Below, in pieces: positions 49,967 through 59,667 of a DNA stretch of 64,000 nt (within the stretch, counting starts at the first letter, position 1; each line of letters begins with the position of its first letter). This DNA comes from Methanobacteriota archaeon (GTDB taxonomy: Archaea > Thermoplasmatota > Poseidoniia > Poseidoniales > Poseidoniaceae). Location of the stretch: contig PBTA01000030.1 in the NCBI GenBank assembly GCA_002726395.1, positions 29,666 through 93,665 on the forward strand, in the 5' to 3' direction. The notes below the pieces were generated by a model. That model was given only the letters and a program-made list of their open reading frames with translations. It searched no databases and was not told the origin of the DNA. The translations under genes were made by a program, and so were the position numbers.

Positions 49967-50051
49967 GACAGACCCAATCAGTCATCGTCAATGAATTGTA
50001 CTGCTGAAAAATAGTCGCAATAAACAAAGACGTCTAACACTTGGAACATCC

Positions 50052-50519
50052 ATGCCTGACCTAGGTGTTCAACAGATGTACGCACCAAACTCTATTTGTT
50101 TTGGTTGTGGGCCAGCAAATGAAAAAGGATTGAGGATTTCCAGTCACCGCATTGAAAATGGATTGTCAATGGAATTCCAGCCAAGTGACTTTCATCAAGC
50201 ATTCCCCGGCATGATTAATGGTGGTATTATTGGGACATTGCTTGATTGTCACGGCAATTGGACTGCTGCGGTAGCACTTATGGATCACAATTCTTTGGAT
50301 GAACCACCTTGTACTGTTACTGCTTCTTATTCTGTTAAACTGAGAAGGCCAACCCCAGTAGGTTGCAAACTTATCGTTACCAGTCAAATCATTGAGTTAG
50401 ACGGAAACAAAGTAAAAGTCGAATTATTGCTCGAGGCTAATGGTAAAATTTGCGCCACAGGAGAAGGATTATTTGTAGCAGTCAAAGAAGGTCATCCTGC
50501 ATATCATAGGTGGAATTAG
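50052..50519 (+). CDS. Hotdog-fold thioesterase (PaaI/THEM4-like)
   Basis: A 155-residue single hotdog domain. SICFGCGPANEKGLRI at the N-terminus and FPGMINGGIIGTLLDCHGNW with the central helix are typical of small acyl-CoA thioesterases in the PaaI group; VKLRRPTPVG and GEGLFVAVKEG complete the sheet. The Asp in LLDCHGNW is a plausible catalytic residue. It should hydrolyse an acyl-CoA of unknown chain. It is divergent from the AstE-like gene and 4 bases upstream of the SprT-like gene. Confidence 0.8.
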   Translation: MPDLGVQQMYAPNSICFGCGPANEKGLRISSHRIENGLSMEFQPSDFHQAFPGMINGGIIGTLLDCHGNWTAAVALMDHNSLDEPPCTVTASYSVKLRRPTPVGCKLIVTSQIIELDGNKVKVELLLEANGKICATGEGLFVAVKEGHPAYHRWN

Positions 50520-50523
50520 ATTA

Positions 50524-51054
50524 ATGGCCAAACCTTCTAAACAACAATTAGACCAATTAGCAAAGCTAAGAGTGATAGTTGTTGAAATTATGAAGGATAT
50601 GGCAATATGGCAAAATTTTGATTTGGATTTATTATACGAAATACCACTTGCAGTGCTAAATAAAAACGCAACCCAGCGTCACGGAGCAACAAAATGGGAA
50701 AGAGGAATATCTAGAGAACAATTGGGTTTAGAATTTGTCGAAGTAATCGAATTGCATCCTGAATTGTTGTCGGGTGATTGGAATGCGTATGCCGCTTTTG
50801 TACTGCACCATGAGTTTATTCACGCTTTGGGATTCCATAACCATGATGCAAAATTTAGACATTTAGAGTATTCTTGGCCAGGGATTGAGGCAGGTATGAT
50901 TGGGCCTGAGTTTACAGAATACCTACGAAGAAAGTCTGCTAAATGGTTGTGGACATGTTCGACATGCTCGAAAAGCTTCCCGAGGAAAAAGCCCAGTAAA
51001 GGGAAGTATAAGTGCAGAAATTGTTCAACTATTCTAACGGATGTTCAAACTTGA
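50524..51054 (+). CDS. SprT-like zinc metalloprotease-fold protein
   Basis: A 176-residue SprT/SPRTN-type protein. HHEFIHALGFHNHDAKFRHL (about 95-114) carries HExxH and the downstream His used in this family. The C-terminus is a zinc ribbon, CSTCSKSFPRKK then YKCRNC (about 141-168). Family members in eukaryotes digest DNA-protein crosslinks; in archaea the role is inferred only. AGGTGG precedes ATG 50524, and it is probably an operon with the thioesterase. Confidence 0.8.
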   Translation: MAKPSKQQLDQLAKLRVIVVEIMKDMAIWQNFDLDLLYEIPLAVLNKNATQRHGATKWERGISREQLGLEFVEVIELHPELLSGDWNAYAAFVLHHEFIHALGFHNHDAKFRHLEYSWPGIEAGMIGPEFTEYLRRKSAKWLWTCSTCSKSFPRKKPSKGKYKCRNCSTILTDVQT

Positions 51055-51690
51055 TTACTTTTTCGAGTTTTTCTTTCCTTTACCTTTTTTGGCTTTCTGT
51101 TCTGCTTTTTCAATCACTTCTTCAACGTCCATGTTTGCATCTTGAGCAACCCTTTCAATCGTAGATTTTTCTGCTTCAGAAATTTCACCATCTTTGGCTG
51201 CAGATTTGACTGCTGCCTCAACATTCATTCGTGCAGCATCTTCATCAGATATTCCTAGGGCAGCCTGGAAAGATTTCAAGTCTTGAAGTTCTTCTTCCGT
51301 GATTACTCCGTCAGACCATGCTGTTTCGTAAGCATCTAGCAAGAAGTCCTTGTATGCTTGAGGATTTAGCAACACATCTCTAATCAAACCATGATTTGGC
51401 GATGAATCAATTGACTCCGACATGTCTAATATCGCAATAGAGCGTCTAACTTCCTTGACAGCCATATCTTTTAGCCCATGTCCAGCCCATACTGCACCGG
51501 CTGCAACAACTGCAGCTGCGAACCATCGCATAATGCTCTGGTCAACTAAATCCCCTGGCTCAATTAAGTGAAAGATACCTAATACTGCCATAGCGGCACC
51601 ACACATGACCTCAACCCAATCGTTTAGATCTGGTTCATCATCAAAAACCGATAACCTTTCTTCAATTATCGAATCCATATCGTCGCTCAT
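51055..51690 (-). CDS. Membrane protein with TerB-like domain
   Basis: A 211-residue protein. Two adjacent hydrophobic segments (about 26-43 and 54-70) form a membrane hairpin. Residues ~110-195 are helical with acidic turns (AWSDGVITEEELQDLKSF, AAKDGEISEAEKSTIERVA), the pattern of TerB/tellurite-resistance-like domains. The C-terminal tail is Lys-rich. The function in this family is unclear; membrane-associated metal sensing has been suggested for relatives. It converges on the SprT-like gene and diverges from hel308. Confidence 0.68.
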   Translation of the reverse strand: MSDDMDSIIEERLSVFDDEPDLNDWVEVMCGAAMAVLGIFHLIEPGDLVDQSIMRWFAAAVVAAGAVWAGHGLKDMAVKEVRRSIAILDMSESIDSSPNHGLIRDVLLNPQAYKDFLLDAYETAWSDGVITEEELQDLKSFQAALGISDEDAARMNVEAAVKSAAKDGEISEAEKSTIERVAQDANMDVEEVIEKAEQKAKKGKGKKNSKK

Positions 51691-51781
51691 GTTAGTTATG
51701 CAGTAACCGAAGGGTTTTATTGATGTCGGAATTATAATTTCATGCGTTGTCCTTTTGGACTATTGACATCACAGTCAACAC

Positions 51782-54355
51782 ATGGCAGGCCAAGTTGTGT
51801 CGATAGATGACTTGGTTTTACCCGACAAGGCTAAGAAATTCTTCATAGAACACTGGGGAATTACCAAACTACATCCGCCTCAAGCACAATCTATGGAGGC
51901 AGTCTTCTCCAATCGTAGTGCGTTAATTGCAATACCCACTGCAAGCGGTAAGTCACTTATTGCATATATCGCGATTTTGCGTAAGTTACTACTCGAGGAC
52001 ATCGGTTCTAAAGCCATCTACATTGTACCACTCAAAGCCTTAGCTTCTGAGAAGTTTGAAGATTTTAAGGCGCTTGGTAAGGCATTGAATCTAACTATTG
52101 GTTTAGGTATAGGTGATTCATCATCCGAAGCAAAAAGGATTGATGAGTGTGACATACTAGTATGTACTTCTGAAAAATTAGATTCAATAATTAGAAACCG
52201 TTCCCAGTCGATGTCTAATGTCTCAATTATTGTATCAGATGAATTTCATCTGTTAAATGACGCATCTAGGGGTCCAACTTTGGAAATTAATTTAACCAAA
52301 TTACGTTATCTAAGACCTAATGCTCAGATTATCGCTCTATCTGCCACAGTGGGTAATTGCGAACAACTTTCAAATTGGCTCGATGCTGAATTGATAATTT
52401 CAAATTGGCGGCCAGTTGCTTTAGAATATAGTACATTTCATGATTTACATTTGGAGCCTAGAATGGTGCAGTCTGCTAATTTATCAGCTAAAGCAGATTT
52501 ACTTAATCCACCAAGAGATCTCGAAGGTCCAAAATCACAACCTACTTGGGTTGTATTGAATGATACAATAGACGCTTCTGGCCAATTACTAATCTTTGTC
52601 GGGACTAGGAAAAGTGCTGAATCTGAGGCGGTAAAATTAGCCAAAAGAGTGTCAAAAAAACTTTCCACACAAGACGTTGATAGAATTGCTAAATTAGATG
52701 ATGTGGCAACTTCTATAGAGGGCGGACGTCAATCTGCAATGGGTGAGAAATTAGTGCAATGTATTCGAGGAGGAACAGCCTTTCATCATGCGGGATTGAC
52801 TCATAATCAAAGAAAAGTAGTTGAAAATGCCTTCAAAGAAGGAATTTTGACTTGTTTATCTGCAACACCTACCTTGGCTGCGGGGGTAAATCTGCCAGCA
52901 AGAAGAGTATTAGTTAGAGACATCAAAAGGTGGGATGACGGAATGAGTCGACCTTTGCCGGTTATGGAGGTTAGGCAAATGCTAGGTAGAGCCGGTAGGC
53001 CAAAATATGACGATTTTGGCGAGGCTTGGGTTCTATGCAAAGGCACTGACGGCTGGGAGGTTGCAGATATGGTTAGTGAGAAGTACTTTTTTGGAGATGT
53101 GGAGCCGATAAATTCCAAGTTAGCAGGCGAGCCTGCTTTGCGCACCCACATTCTTTCAATTATATCGACAGGCGGAATTCAGCATAGGGGAGAAATAGGA
53201 GATTTCTTTGCCGCAACATTTCTCGGATTTTCGACTCCAAAACATATCTTGAAAGAAAAGATTGATCAAACTCTTACATGGTTAACTGAGGAACGTTTCA
53301 TTAGAAAAGTAGGAGTTGACAAATCTTATTCTGAGGCACGTGCAGATAAATTCGTAGATAGTGATGACTGGGATGACAACGTTCCTGCTTGGGCAATGGT
53401 TGCAAAATCCACTCAAGGTGTCGAGATGAATGGTGAAAATAATTCCAATACGAACAACAAAATAACAGCACATAATAAACCAGTATTAGGGTTTAATCTC
53501 GCATCTGAATTGAGCTCTATTGGTGCATGGCATTCAAATGATTTGGATGAATTTTCAGGTATGAAATATGAGGCTACGTTAATGGGCGAGAGGATAACCC
53601 AACTGTACCTTGACCCATTGTCAGCATCTATCATTAGAACAGGACTTAGAAGAGCGATAAGAAGAATTGTCAAGGACATTGCCCCAGTAACCAATTTTGG
53701 ACTTTTACACCTAGCAACATCAACTCCAGATTTCACTTCATTGTGGGCGAAAAACTCAGAGATGGAGCCAAATTCAAAGTTATGGATAAAAACTAACTCT
53801 GTCGAAGATGAATTATTATCGGATTCCAGTTATGATGAAATGCTACTTTCCAATGTTAAATCTGCATGGATGGTTGAAATGTGGTGTGAAGAATCAAACA
53901 TCCGTTCTATAGAGAAAGATTTAGACGTTAACCCTGGTGATATTAACTATCGAGTTGATATTATGGCATGGCTGATACATTCTTCACGAGAAATAATTTT
54001 GACGGATGATGTATTCTCTGATGAACACATGCCGCAGATTGCTGAACTGATCAAACAATTAGACGTATTGCGTTTGCGGGTAAGACACGGTTGCAAAGAA
54101 GATTTACTTACCTTGGTAAATATTCCAAATGTCGGTCGATATAGGGCACGTGAGTTATCTAAACTTGATATAAGAACTCCTCACCATGTGGCAAATATGA
54201 CCAAAAAGAAAAGGGATCAGATTTTAAAAATACGTGGTTGGGGTCCTCAGTTATTGGATAAAATAATGCTTGAGGTAGCTAAAGTGATAGAACCTTCCAA
54301 GCAGCAAAAACGAAAGGTTCGTCTTGATGACATACCCTTAGATGATGAAATTTGA
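51782..54355 (+). CDS. hel308: Hel308-type Ski2-like DNA helicase
   Basis: A superfamily 2 helicase expected to unwind forked and branched DNA at stalled replication. Motifs are in order: Q-like HPPQAQS (31-37), Walker A IPTASGKS (51-58), DEFH box (about 153-156, in place of the more usual DExH forms), SATVGN (motif III), FHHAGL (motif V-like) and QMLGRAGRP (about 399-407, motif VI). A winged helix and ratchet domain follow, and the C-terminus has helix-hairpin-helix segments (VNIPNVGRYRARELSKL, then IRGWGPQLLDKIM). At 857 residues it is longer than typical Hel308 (~720), with extra segments about 240-300 and 540-560. cgi121 overlaps its end. Confidence 0.9.
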   Translation: MAGQVVSIDDLVLPDKAKKFFIEHWGITKLHPPQAQSMEAVFSNRSALIAIPTASGKSLIAYIAILRKLLLEDIGSKAIYIVPLKALASEKFEDFKALGKALNLTIGLGIGDSSSEAKRIDECDILVCTSEKLDSIIRNRSQSMSNVSIIVSDEFHLLNDASRGPTLEINLTKLRYLRPNAQIIALSATVGNCEQLSNWLDAELIISNWRPVALEYSTFHDLHLEPRMVQSANLSAKADLLNPPRDLEGPKSQPTWVVLNDTIDASGQLLIFVGTRKSAESEAVKLAKRVSKKLSTQDVDRIAKLDDVATSIEGGRQSAMGEKLVQCIRGGTAFHHAGLTHNQRKVVENAFKEGILTCLSATPTLAAGVNLPARRVLVRDIKRWDDGMSRPLPVMEVRQMLGRAGRPKYDDFGEAWVLCKGTDGWEVADMVSEKYFFGDVEPINSKLAGEPALRTHILSIISTGGIQHRGEIGDFFAATFLGFSTPKHILKEKIDQTLTWLTEERFIRKVGVDKSYSEARADKFVDSDDWDDNVPAWAMVAKSTQGVEMNGENNSNTNNKITAHNKPVLGFNLASELSSIGAWHSNDLDEFSGMKYEATLMGERITQLYLDPLSASIIRTGLRRAIRRIVKDIAPVTNFGLLHLATSTPDFTSLWAKNSEMEPNSKLWIKTNSVEDELLSDSSYDEMLLSNVKSAWMVEMWCEESNIRSIEKDLDVNPGDINYRVDIMAWLIHSSREIILTDDVFSDEHMPQIAELIKQLDVLRLRVRHGCKEDLLTLVNIPNVGRYRARELSKLDIRTPHHVANMTKKKRDQILKIRGWGPQLLDKIMLEVAKVIEPSKQQKRKVRLDDIPLDDEI

Positions 54356-54929
54356 GCGGATTATTGAAAAGCCAGTTCACCTGCCGATAATTATGGAGAT
54401 GCCTCAATTCCCTTGTGTCAAGTTGGATATCTCCAATCATAGCAGTGATTTTATCGACGAATTTCTCCAGCATAGAGAAAATGATAGTTGGTTATTAATG
54501 TCACATTATGCTGCACAAGGTCAGCAACAACTGTGGACTGCTTGGCTCTTGGCAAAGCGAGCATTTTCCAATAATAAGGCGCTTGCAAGATCATTAGATG
54601 CTGAATTTTTGCGATATATTGCTGGAACACATCACGTTTCAGAAGCTTTCAAAAAAGCGGGAATACATAAAGAAGATGATAGCGCATGGTTGATATTCTT
54701 GCCAAACCATGTTGCGGATTTAGATGAGATAATACCATCATTTTCTTTGGATGAGTTTAATTCTGGAGTAGCAACATTGATTGAAAAATTAAATCTCAAA
54801 ATGATCGAAGGTAAACCAGAGATCAATGTTGAAGGAATTAAGAAAATGGGCATTCCGTTACCAGAATCAAAACTAAATTTAATGGATTCTATAATTGGTC
54901 ATATTATATCTTCAGACCTAAACTCTTGA
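54342..54929 (+). CDS. cgi121: KEOPS complex subunit Cgi121
   Basis: Cgi121 binds tRNA 3' ends for the KEOPS t6A-modification complex. QQLWTAWLLAKRAFSNNKAL and then AEFLRYIAGTHHVSEAFKKA (about 61-115) form the recognised core of this family, and the 195-residue length fits. It overlaps hel308 by 14 bases in another frame (ATG at 54342 or 54345), so translation is coupled. The hel308-cgi121 pairing recurs in archaea. Bud32, Kae1 and Pcc1 are not in the window. Confidence 0.83.
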   Translation: MMKFERIIEKPVHLPIIMEMPQFPCVKLDISNHSSDFIDEFLQHRENDSWLLMSHYAAQGQQQLWTAWLLAKRAFSNNKALARSLDAEFLRYIAGTHHVSEAFKKAGIHKEDDSAWLIFLPNHVADLDEIIPSFSLDEFNSGVATLIEKLNLKMIEGKPEINVEGIKKMGIPLPESKLNLMDSIIGHIISSDLNS

Positions 54930-54975
54930 GTCATTGGAAAGAAGTATTCAAACACCACCGCTTGTTGGGGTGGAT

Positions 54976-56418
54976 ATGGTCCTAGTTAAGACTCCAGATT
55001 CAATGGTATCCGGAAACAGCAACAGATATCTAGATGTAGATAAAATCAATAAAAGTTTAGATTTAGTAACCTGCAACGGTGCAACATACGCTGAAGTAAG
55101 GTTAGTTGCATTAACTGATTATTCTGTGGCTATGCGCGACGGAAAATTAGAGAGAGCAATCCCCGGGCAAGAAATTGGTGCAACTATTAGAGTGCTGGCT
55201 GATGGAGCTTGGGGTGTTCACTCAACTACTGATATATCGTCGTTACAAGAACAAATGTCACCTACTTTGAAATTAGCCCAATCAGTTGCTGCAAGGAGGT
55301 CTGCCAAAGATCAGCCAATAAAATTAGCAGAAGTTCCAATCATTGAAGACAGTATTCATTGGGTGCCTAAAAAAGATGTTAGAAATACTGAATTATCCCA
55401 GCGTCTTGAACATTTGAAGGTAATGAATTCAACTGCATCAGAACACGAAAATATCGTATCTGTTACCTGCGGTTGGCATGATGAAAACATTCACACTGAG
55501 TTTTTGAGCAGTGAGGGGATGAATCGAACATGGAGTTTTCAAAGATCGTTAATCAACGGCATGGTCACCGCTAGAGATGGTGGCAATGTTGTTTCCTACC
55601 GTACACGTTTTGGTGGCGAAGGAGGATTAGAACTGATAGAATCATGCGATGTTGATGCTCTTGGGGAGAATGCTAGAATCTCAGCATTAAGATTACTAAA
55701 AGCGCAAAGGGCCCCATCAGGAAAAATGCCACTTATTGCTGACCGCGACTTGACAGGCGTTTACATTCACGAAGCCTTAGGTCATCCTTGTGAAGCAGAT
55801 TTAGTGGCTGCTGGTGATTCTTGTTTGGATGGTAAATTAGGCGAAAAAATAGGCAGTGATTTAGTGACTGTTATCGATGATCCAACAATTCGTGGAGGTT
55901 ATGGGGCTCACCCGGTAGATGACGAAGGACTTGATACTACAGAAAAATGCTTAATCAAAAATGGTGTGTTGACTGAATATCTTAACCATAGGGAGACTGC
56001 AGAACATTTCGGTATCAAACCCAATGCTGGAGCCAGGGCTCAAGACGGCTTGCATCACCCACTGGTTAGGATGTCAAACACATTAATTCACGGAGGTACA
56101 CACAACGACTTAGATGATCTTGTCGATGATGTTGAGTATGGTGTCTATGCATGTGGTTCCCGTGGCGGGCAAGTAGATACCGGCAGAGGTTCATTCCAAT
56201 TCGCTGCACAAGAAGCTTGGTTAATCGAAAATGGTGAAATAACTACTCCGTTAAAGGATGTAAGTGTCAGTGGACTAACCTTACAGATACTGAACGATGT
56301 TGACGGATTGACCAAAGATTCCAGGTTGGCCGCACCAGGATTTTGCGGTAAAGGGCAAACAGTTCCAGTTGGTGATGGCGGTCCAATTATGCGAATAAGT
56401 GAAGCTTTGGTGGGATGA
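54976..56418 (+). CDS. tldD: TldD-family metalloprotease
   Basis: TldD is the catalytic half of the TldD/TldE peptidase that trims peptides and modified microcins in bacteria; archaeal partners are common but of unclear substrate. The zinc motif is YIHEALGHPCEAD (about 263-275, HExxxH type), and GSRGGQVDTGRGSFQFAAQEAW-like segments close the active site (the first 19 residues only are diagnostic). ATG 54976 follows GGGGTGG; TTG 54934 or ATG 55003 are alternatives. It follows cgi121 by 46 bases and overlaps tldE by 4 bases. Confidence 0.88.
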   Translation: MVLVKTPDSMVSGNSNRYLDVDKINKSLDLVTCNGATYAEVRLVALTDYSVAMRDGKLERAIPGQEIGATIRVLADGAWGVHSTTDISSLQEQMSPTLKLAQSVAARRSAKDQPIKLAEVPIIEDSIHWVPKKDVRNTELSQRLEHLKVMNSTASEHENIVSVTCGWHDENIHTEFLSSEGMNRTWSFQRSLINGMVTARDGGNVVSYRTRFGGEGGLELIESCDVDALGENARISALRLLKAQRAPSGKMPLIADRDLTGVYIHEALGHPCEADLVAAGDSCLDGKLGEKIGSDLVTVIDDPTIRGGYGAHPVDDEGLDTTEKCLIKNGVLTEYLNHRETAEHFGIKPNAGARAQDGLHHPLVRMSNTLIHGGTHNDLDDLVDDVEYGVYACGSRGGQVDTGRGSFQFAAQEAWLIENGEITTPLKDVSVSGLTLQILNDVDGLTKDSRLAAPGFCGKGQTVPVGDGGPIMRISEALVG

Positions 56419-57824
56419 ATTTGTTGCCAGACGGTGCATTAGACCGACTTCAAGACGGGTGTAGAATTATTGGTTCTCGGTGCAATCAATTAGGTATCAG
56501 TCAATGGGAAGTAGTTGCTACCCAGTCATACGGTCACCAAATAGACATCGAAGGCGGCAAAATCTCTCTTGCCGGTGGTGGTGGAGAAGGTGGATATGGA
56601 ATAAGGGTGTTAGAAGATGGTAAATTTGGTTTTGCTTATCTTGTTGATGTTAAATCAGCGGATGAAGCAATCAATAGCGCAATTTCAATTGCCCGTATGT
56701 CACCTTCAATAGAGGGGTTTGTCCTTCCATCGGAGCAAAGTGCACAACAAGTAGCAGGATTATTTGATAAATCTATTATCGATTTAGATTCCGAATTTCT
56801 CCTTAACCAAGCAGATGCTATAATTTCAGAGGTTGCTTCCTTAGATTCACGAGCTGTTGTTACTGGAGGAGGTATCGGAGTTAGTGCTAATGCAGCATCA
56901 ATTCTTACTAGTGAAGGTATTGAGTCAGGAGGTTTAACTACTTCGCATGGAGTCGGTGTACAAATTTCTATAGAGGAAAACGGCCAACTGACTAGTTCCT
57001 GGCAAAGTAAATCTGCCAAAAGTCAACTCCCAAATGTCCCTCAGTGTATTGAAAGAGCGGTTGAATGGGCTCAACTAACTAGAGATCCAATCAAAGTCGA
57101 AGCACCGGAAGATGATTCGCCAATATTGATGACTAGTGAAGGTTTTTCTCCTTTGTTTTCAGTAGTTGTTCCGACAGCAGTGAAAGGAGAAAAATTAGTC
57201 CGTAATGAATCTTTTTGGTCAGGTAAGATGTCTCAAAATGTGATTAGTTCTGAACTGTCAATAATCGATGATGCAACAGTTGAAGCCGGTAAGTCATCAG
57301 GTTCACGGGATGACGAAGGAGTACCATCGAGGCAAAATGTGTTAATCCAAGATGGTAAGTTAACAGGTTCCTTGTGGTCAACCAGAGACTCTGCACAGCA
57401 AATTTCAGAGGGGCGAATTGACTCTGCACATACCACCGGTTCAGCGATAAGATCTGGTCACCAATCCCCACCTATTTCAGGGTGCAGCAACCTGTTTTTG
57501 TCTTCTTCCAAAAAATCTCATAATTTTGAATCCATGCTTGAAGTGATGGGAGATGGATTCGTAATCAATAGTGTCATGGGCGCTCATACAGCCAACCCTA
57601 CTAGCGGAGACTTTTCTGTCACTTCCAGTTCAATACTGCGTGTGGAAAATGGTGAAATAATTGGTGCTGTTAAACAAGCCGGAGTATCAGGTAATATGGC
57701 TAAAGCATTACAAAAAGGAGTTTACCTTGGTGATGATGTTAGGCCACAGGGGTCTTACTCATCTGGAACTATGTACGTACCAAATGTATTATTGACTAAA
57801 GGAATAAGAGTTAATCCCGTTTAA
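56415..57824 (+). CDS. pmbA: TldE/PmbA-family protein
   Basis: This is the non-catalytic partner of TldD, 469 residues. The N-terminus has the mixed beta/helix found in the pair (ISLAGGGGEGGYGIRVLEDG), and the C-terminal half has the beta-rich fold with SGDFSVTSSSILRVENGEI and AGVSGNMAKALQ, typical of PmbA. The HExxxH motif is absent, as expected. ATG 56415 overlaps the tldD stop (ATGA), so the two subunits are translated together. Confidence 0.88.
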   Translation: MNLLPDGALDRLQDGCRIIGSRCNQLGISQWEVVATQSYGHQIDIEGGKISLAGGGGEGGYGIRVLEDGKFGFAYLVDVKSADEAINSAISIARMSPSIEGFVLPSEQSAQQVAGLFDKSIIDLDSEFLLNQADAIISEVASLDSRAVVTGGGIGVSANAASILTSEGIESGGLTTSHGVGVQISIEENGQLTSSWQSKSAKSQLPNVPQCIERAVEWAQLTRDPIKVEAPEDDSPILMTSEGFSPLFSVVVPTAVKGEKLVRNESFWSGKMSQNVISSELSIIDDATVEAGKSSGSRDDEGVPSRQNVLIQDGKLTGSLWSTRDSAQQISEGRIDSAHTTGSAIRSGHQSPPISGCSNLFLSSSKKSHNFESMLEVMGDGFVINSVMGAHTANPTSGDFSVTSSSILRVENGEIIGAVKQAGVSGNMAKALQKGVYLGDDVRPQGSYSSGTMYVPNVLLTKGIRVNPV

Positions 57825-57981
57825 TCGATTTTTCAATGGGATAATTTATGTTCCGCCGACGCTGGTATTACATTACTGGAGGAAAAGGGAGTGTATTGTC
57901 TAAACCAAACCGCACAGAGGCCCGCATCCGTTCCAAATTATGGAAACGGCAAACTGAATATTATTTGTACAGGTGTTTCAT
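57825..57981 (+). promoter_or_regulatory. Upstream region of the RPA gene with near-perfect hairpin
   Basis: This 157-base gap follows tldE. CCGTTCCA (57928-57935) and TGGAAACGG (57941-57949) form a hairpin with one bulged A. An AGGTG (57971-57975) lies about 6 bases before ATG 57982. GGAGGAAAAGGGAG at about 57878-57891 resembles a ribosome site, but no convincing gene follows it. The gap probably holds the promoter for the single-stranded DNA-binding operon. Confidence 0.35.
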
Positions 57982-59667
57982 ATGTCTGATGACAAATACG
58001 AATCGCACGTTAAGGCAGTTTTATCAGAATGCCCTGATGCGAATGTTGATGATGTCAAAGCTTCATTTAAGAAATATGAAGAAGAATTCTATATTCCTCC
58101 ACAAGATGCACTTAGATCAATCGTTAGAAGATTCCAAGGTGAACAACAAACTACATCACCGAATAGGGCTAATAACCAACCAAGGAATACTAAGAAAGTA
58201 AAGTCGCTATCTGAACTTTCAGGGACCGACAAGGATGTTGAGATAGAAGTAGAAATCATCTCTCATAATGTTAGAGAGCAAACAATTAGAGGTGAGGAGA
58301 AGAAAATCGCCTTCGGATTACTTGAAGATAATCCGTGGGATGATGGCTCAGAAAGAGTTCGTTGGGAATACAAGGATTGGGGGCCAAACTCGAACATAAC
58401 ACCTGGTTCTGTAGTCCGAATTGAAGGTGCATCAGTCAATGAGTATCAAGGAAAAATGTCGCTAAACATAAATCAAGGGGCAAGAATCGCGGTACTGAGA
58501 GAGGGAACAAGACCTGTTAATGCTCCTGGTGAGCCAATAGATATCAGTAATATTCCAAAAGACGGCTATATTTGTATTGTTGGCAGAGTACTTTCATGCA
58601 GGGAAGACCAAATTCACCGTAAAGATGGTTCTGGATCTATCGATGTGGTAAGGGGTAGAATTGCCGATGAATCTGGCACCATTGGTTTTCTTTCATGGGA
58701 ACCATTCGAACATGAGATTGGTAGTTTGGTAAAAATAGATGGGGCACAGGTTAAGACCTTTAGAGATACTCCAGAATTGAATTTTGGTAGAACAACTAAG
58801 ATCGAAACCTTTCACGACGCCAATTTTGCAGATACAGAAAAACTAAACAGCCAAAATATGAAAACAGTATCTCAACTTACCGATGGTTCAAGAGATGTAG
58901 AAATTATTGTACAAATTACTGAATGGCAGAAGCGTTCTTTTACTAAAGATGGAGTCGAAAAGCATCTTTGGTCAGGGCAAATAGCAGATTTGACCGGAAG
59001 ATGCCGTATGAGTGCCTGGGAAGAATTGCCTATAGACGAAAATAAATTACCGTTAACCGTTAAACTGTCCGGCGTTAGGGTAAGAGCTTGGCAGGGCATT
59101 CCTGACATAACGGTTGATAGTGCAAAGCAAGTAGAATTTCTTGACAAAACTCCTTGGGATGAATCAATCAATCTAGAGGACCATGTTGTCGAAGTTGACT
59201 TGACTGAATTAACTACTTCGTCTAGTAGAGTTGGAATATCTACCGAAGGAACAATAGTTAGTGTGCGAGATGATTCTGGAATTATAATGCGTTGTTTAGG
59301 ATGTCGTCGAGTGCTTCGCGATGGCGAATGTTCATCTTGTGATTCGACAGAATCTCAACAAGATGTTAGATTGAGGTTAGTAATAGATAACGGTGAAAAC
59401 ACCGCTTCTTTATTGATAAATAAGGCAGCATCAATCAAACTAACAGGTTTAGATGAAGATAAGATGGCTAAAAAAATAGCATCCGATGGGAAAATGGAAT
59501 TTGTCCAATCACTAAGGGATATGATGCTTGGAAGAATAATAAAAGCCAACGGTCGTACAATAGTTGACGAACAAGGCGCAATGATTCTTGCTGACCATGT
59601 TGAATTAAATGACGGTGATGCAGGCCTTTTAGCCACTGAAGTAAGGTCTAAATGGGGGGTTAACTAA
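57982..59667 (+). CDS. rpa: Replication protein A (single-stranded DNA-binding protein) with zinc finger
   Basis: A 561-residue archaeal RPA. After an N-terminal helical region (SDDKYESHVKAVLSEC) there are several OB-fold repeats, each recognisable by a leading VSQL/SLSEL-type strand and a GSVVRIEGA or LVKIDGAQV strand (about 65-170, 180-275, 290-385). A zinc finger CLGCRRVLRDGECSSC (about 438-453) and a last OB-like domain follow. It coats single-stranded DNA in replication and repair. ATG 57982 is preferred to GTG 57973 because AGGTG is spaced for the ATG. The next gene begins in the overlapping TAATG. Confidence 0.88.
   Translation: MSDDKYESHVKAVLSECPDANVDDVKASFKKYEEEFYIPPQDALRSIVRRFQGEQQTTSPNRANNQPRNTKKVKSLSELSGTDKDVEIEVEIISHNVREQTIRGEEKKIAFGLLEDNPWDDGSERVRWEYKDWGPNSNITPGSVVRIEGASVNEYQGKMSLNINQGARIAVLREGTRPVNAPGEPIDISNIPKDGYICIVGRVLSCREDQIHRKDGSGSIDVVRGRIADESGTIGFLSWEPFEHEIGSLVKIDGAQVKTFRDTPELNFGRTTKIETFHDANFADTEKLNSQNMKTVSQLTDGSRDVEIIVQITEWQKRSFTKDGVEKHLWSGQIADLTGRCRMSAWEELPIDENKLPLTVKLSGVRVRAWQGIPDITVDSAKQVEFLDKTPWDESINLEDHVVEVDLTELTTSSSRVGISTEGTIVSVRDDSGIIMRCLGCRRVLRDGECSSCDSTESQQDVRLRLVIDNGENTASLLINKAASIKLTGLDEDKMAKKIASDGKMEFVQSLRDMMLGRIIKANGRTIVDEQGAMILADHVELNDGDAGLLATEVRSKWGVN

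Noticed and set aside
57848..58201. 117-residue rightward ORF starting MFRRRWYYITGG between tldE and RPA
   Set aside because: Most of it overlaps RPA in another frame, and the non-overlapping ~45 residues are unusually basic with no recognisable family or matching ribosome site for the ATG.
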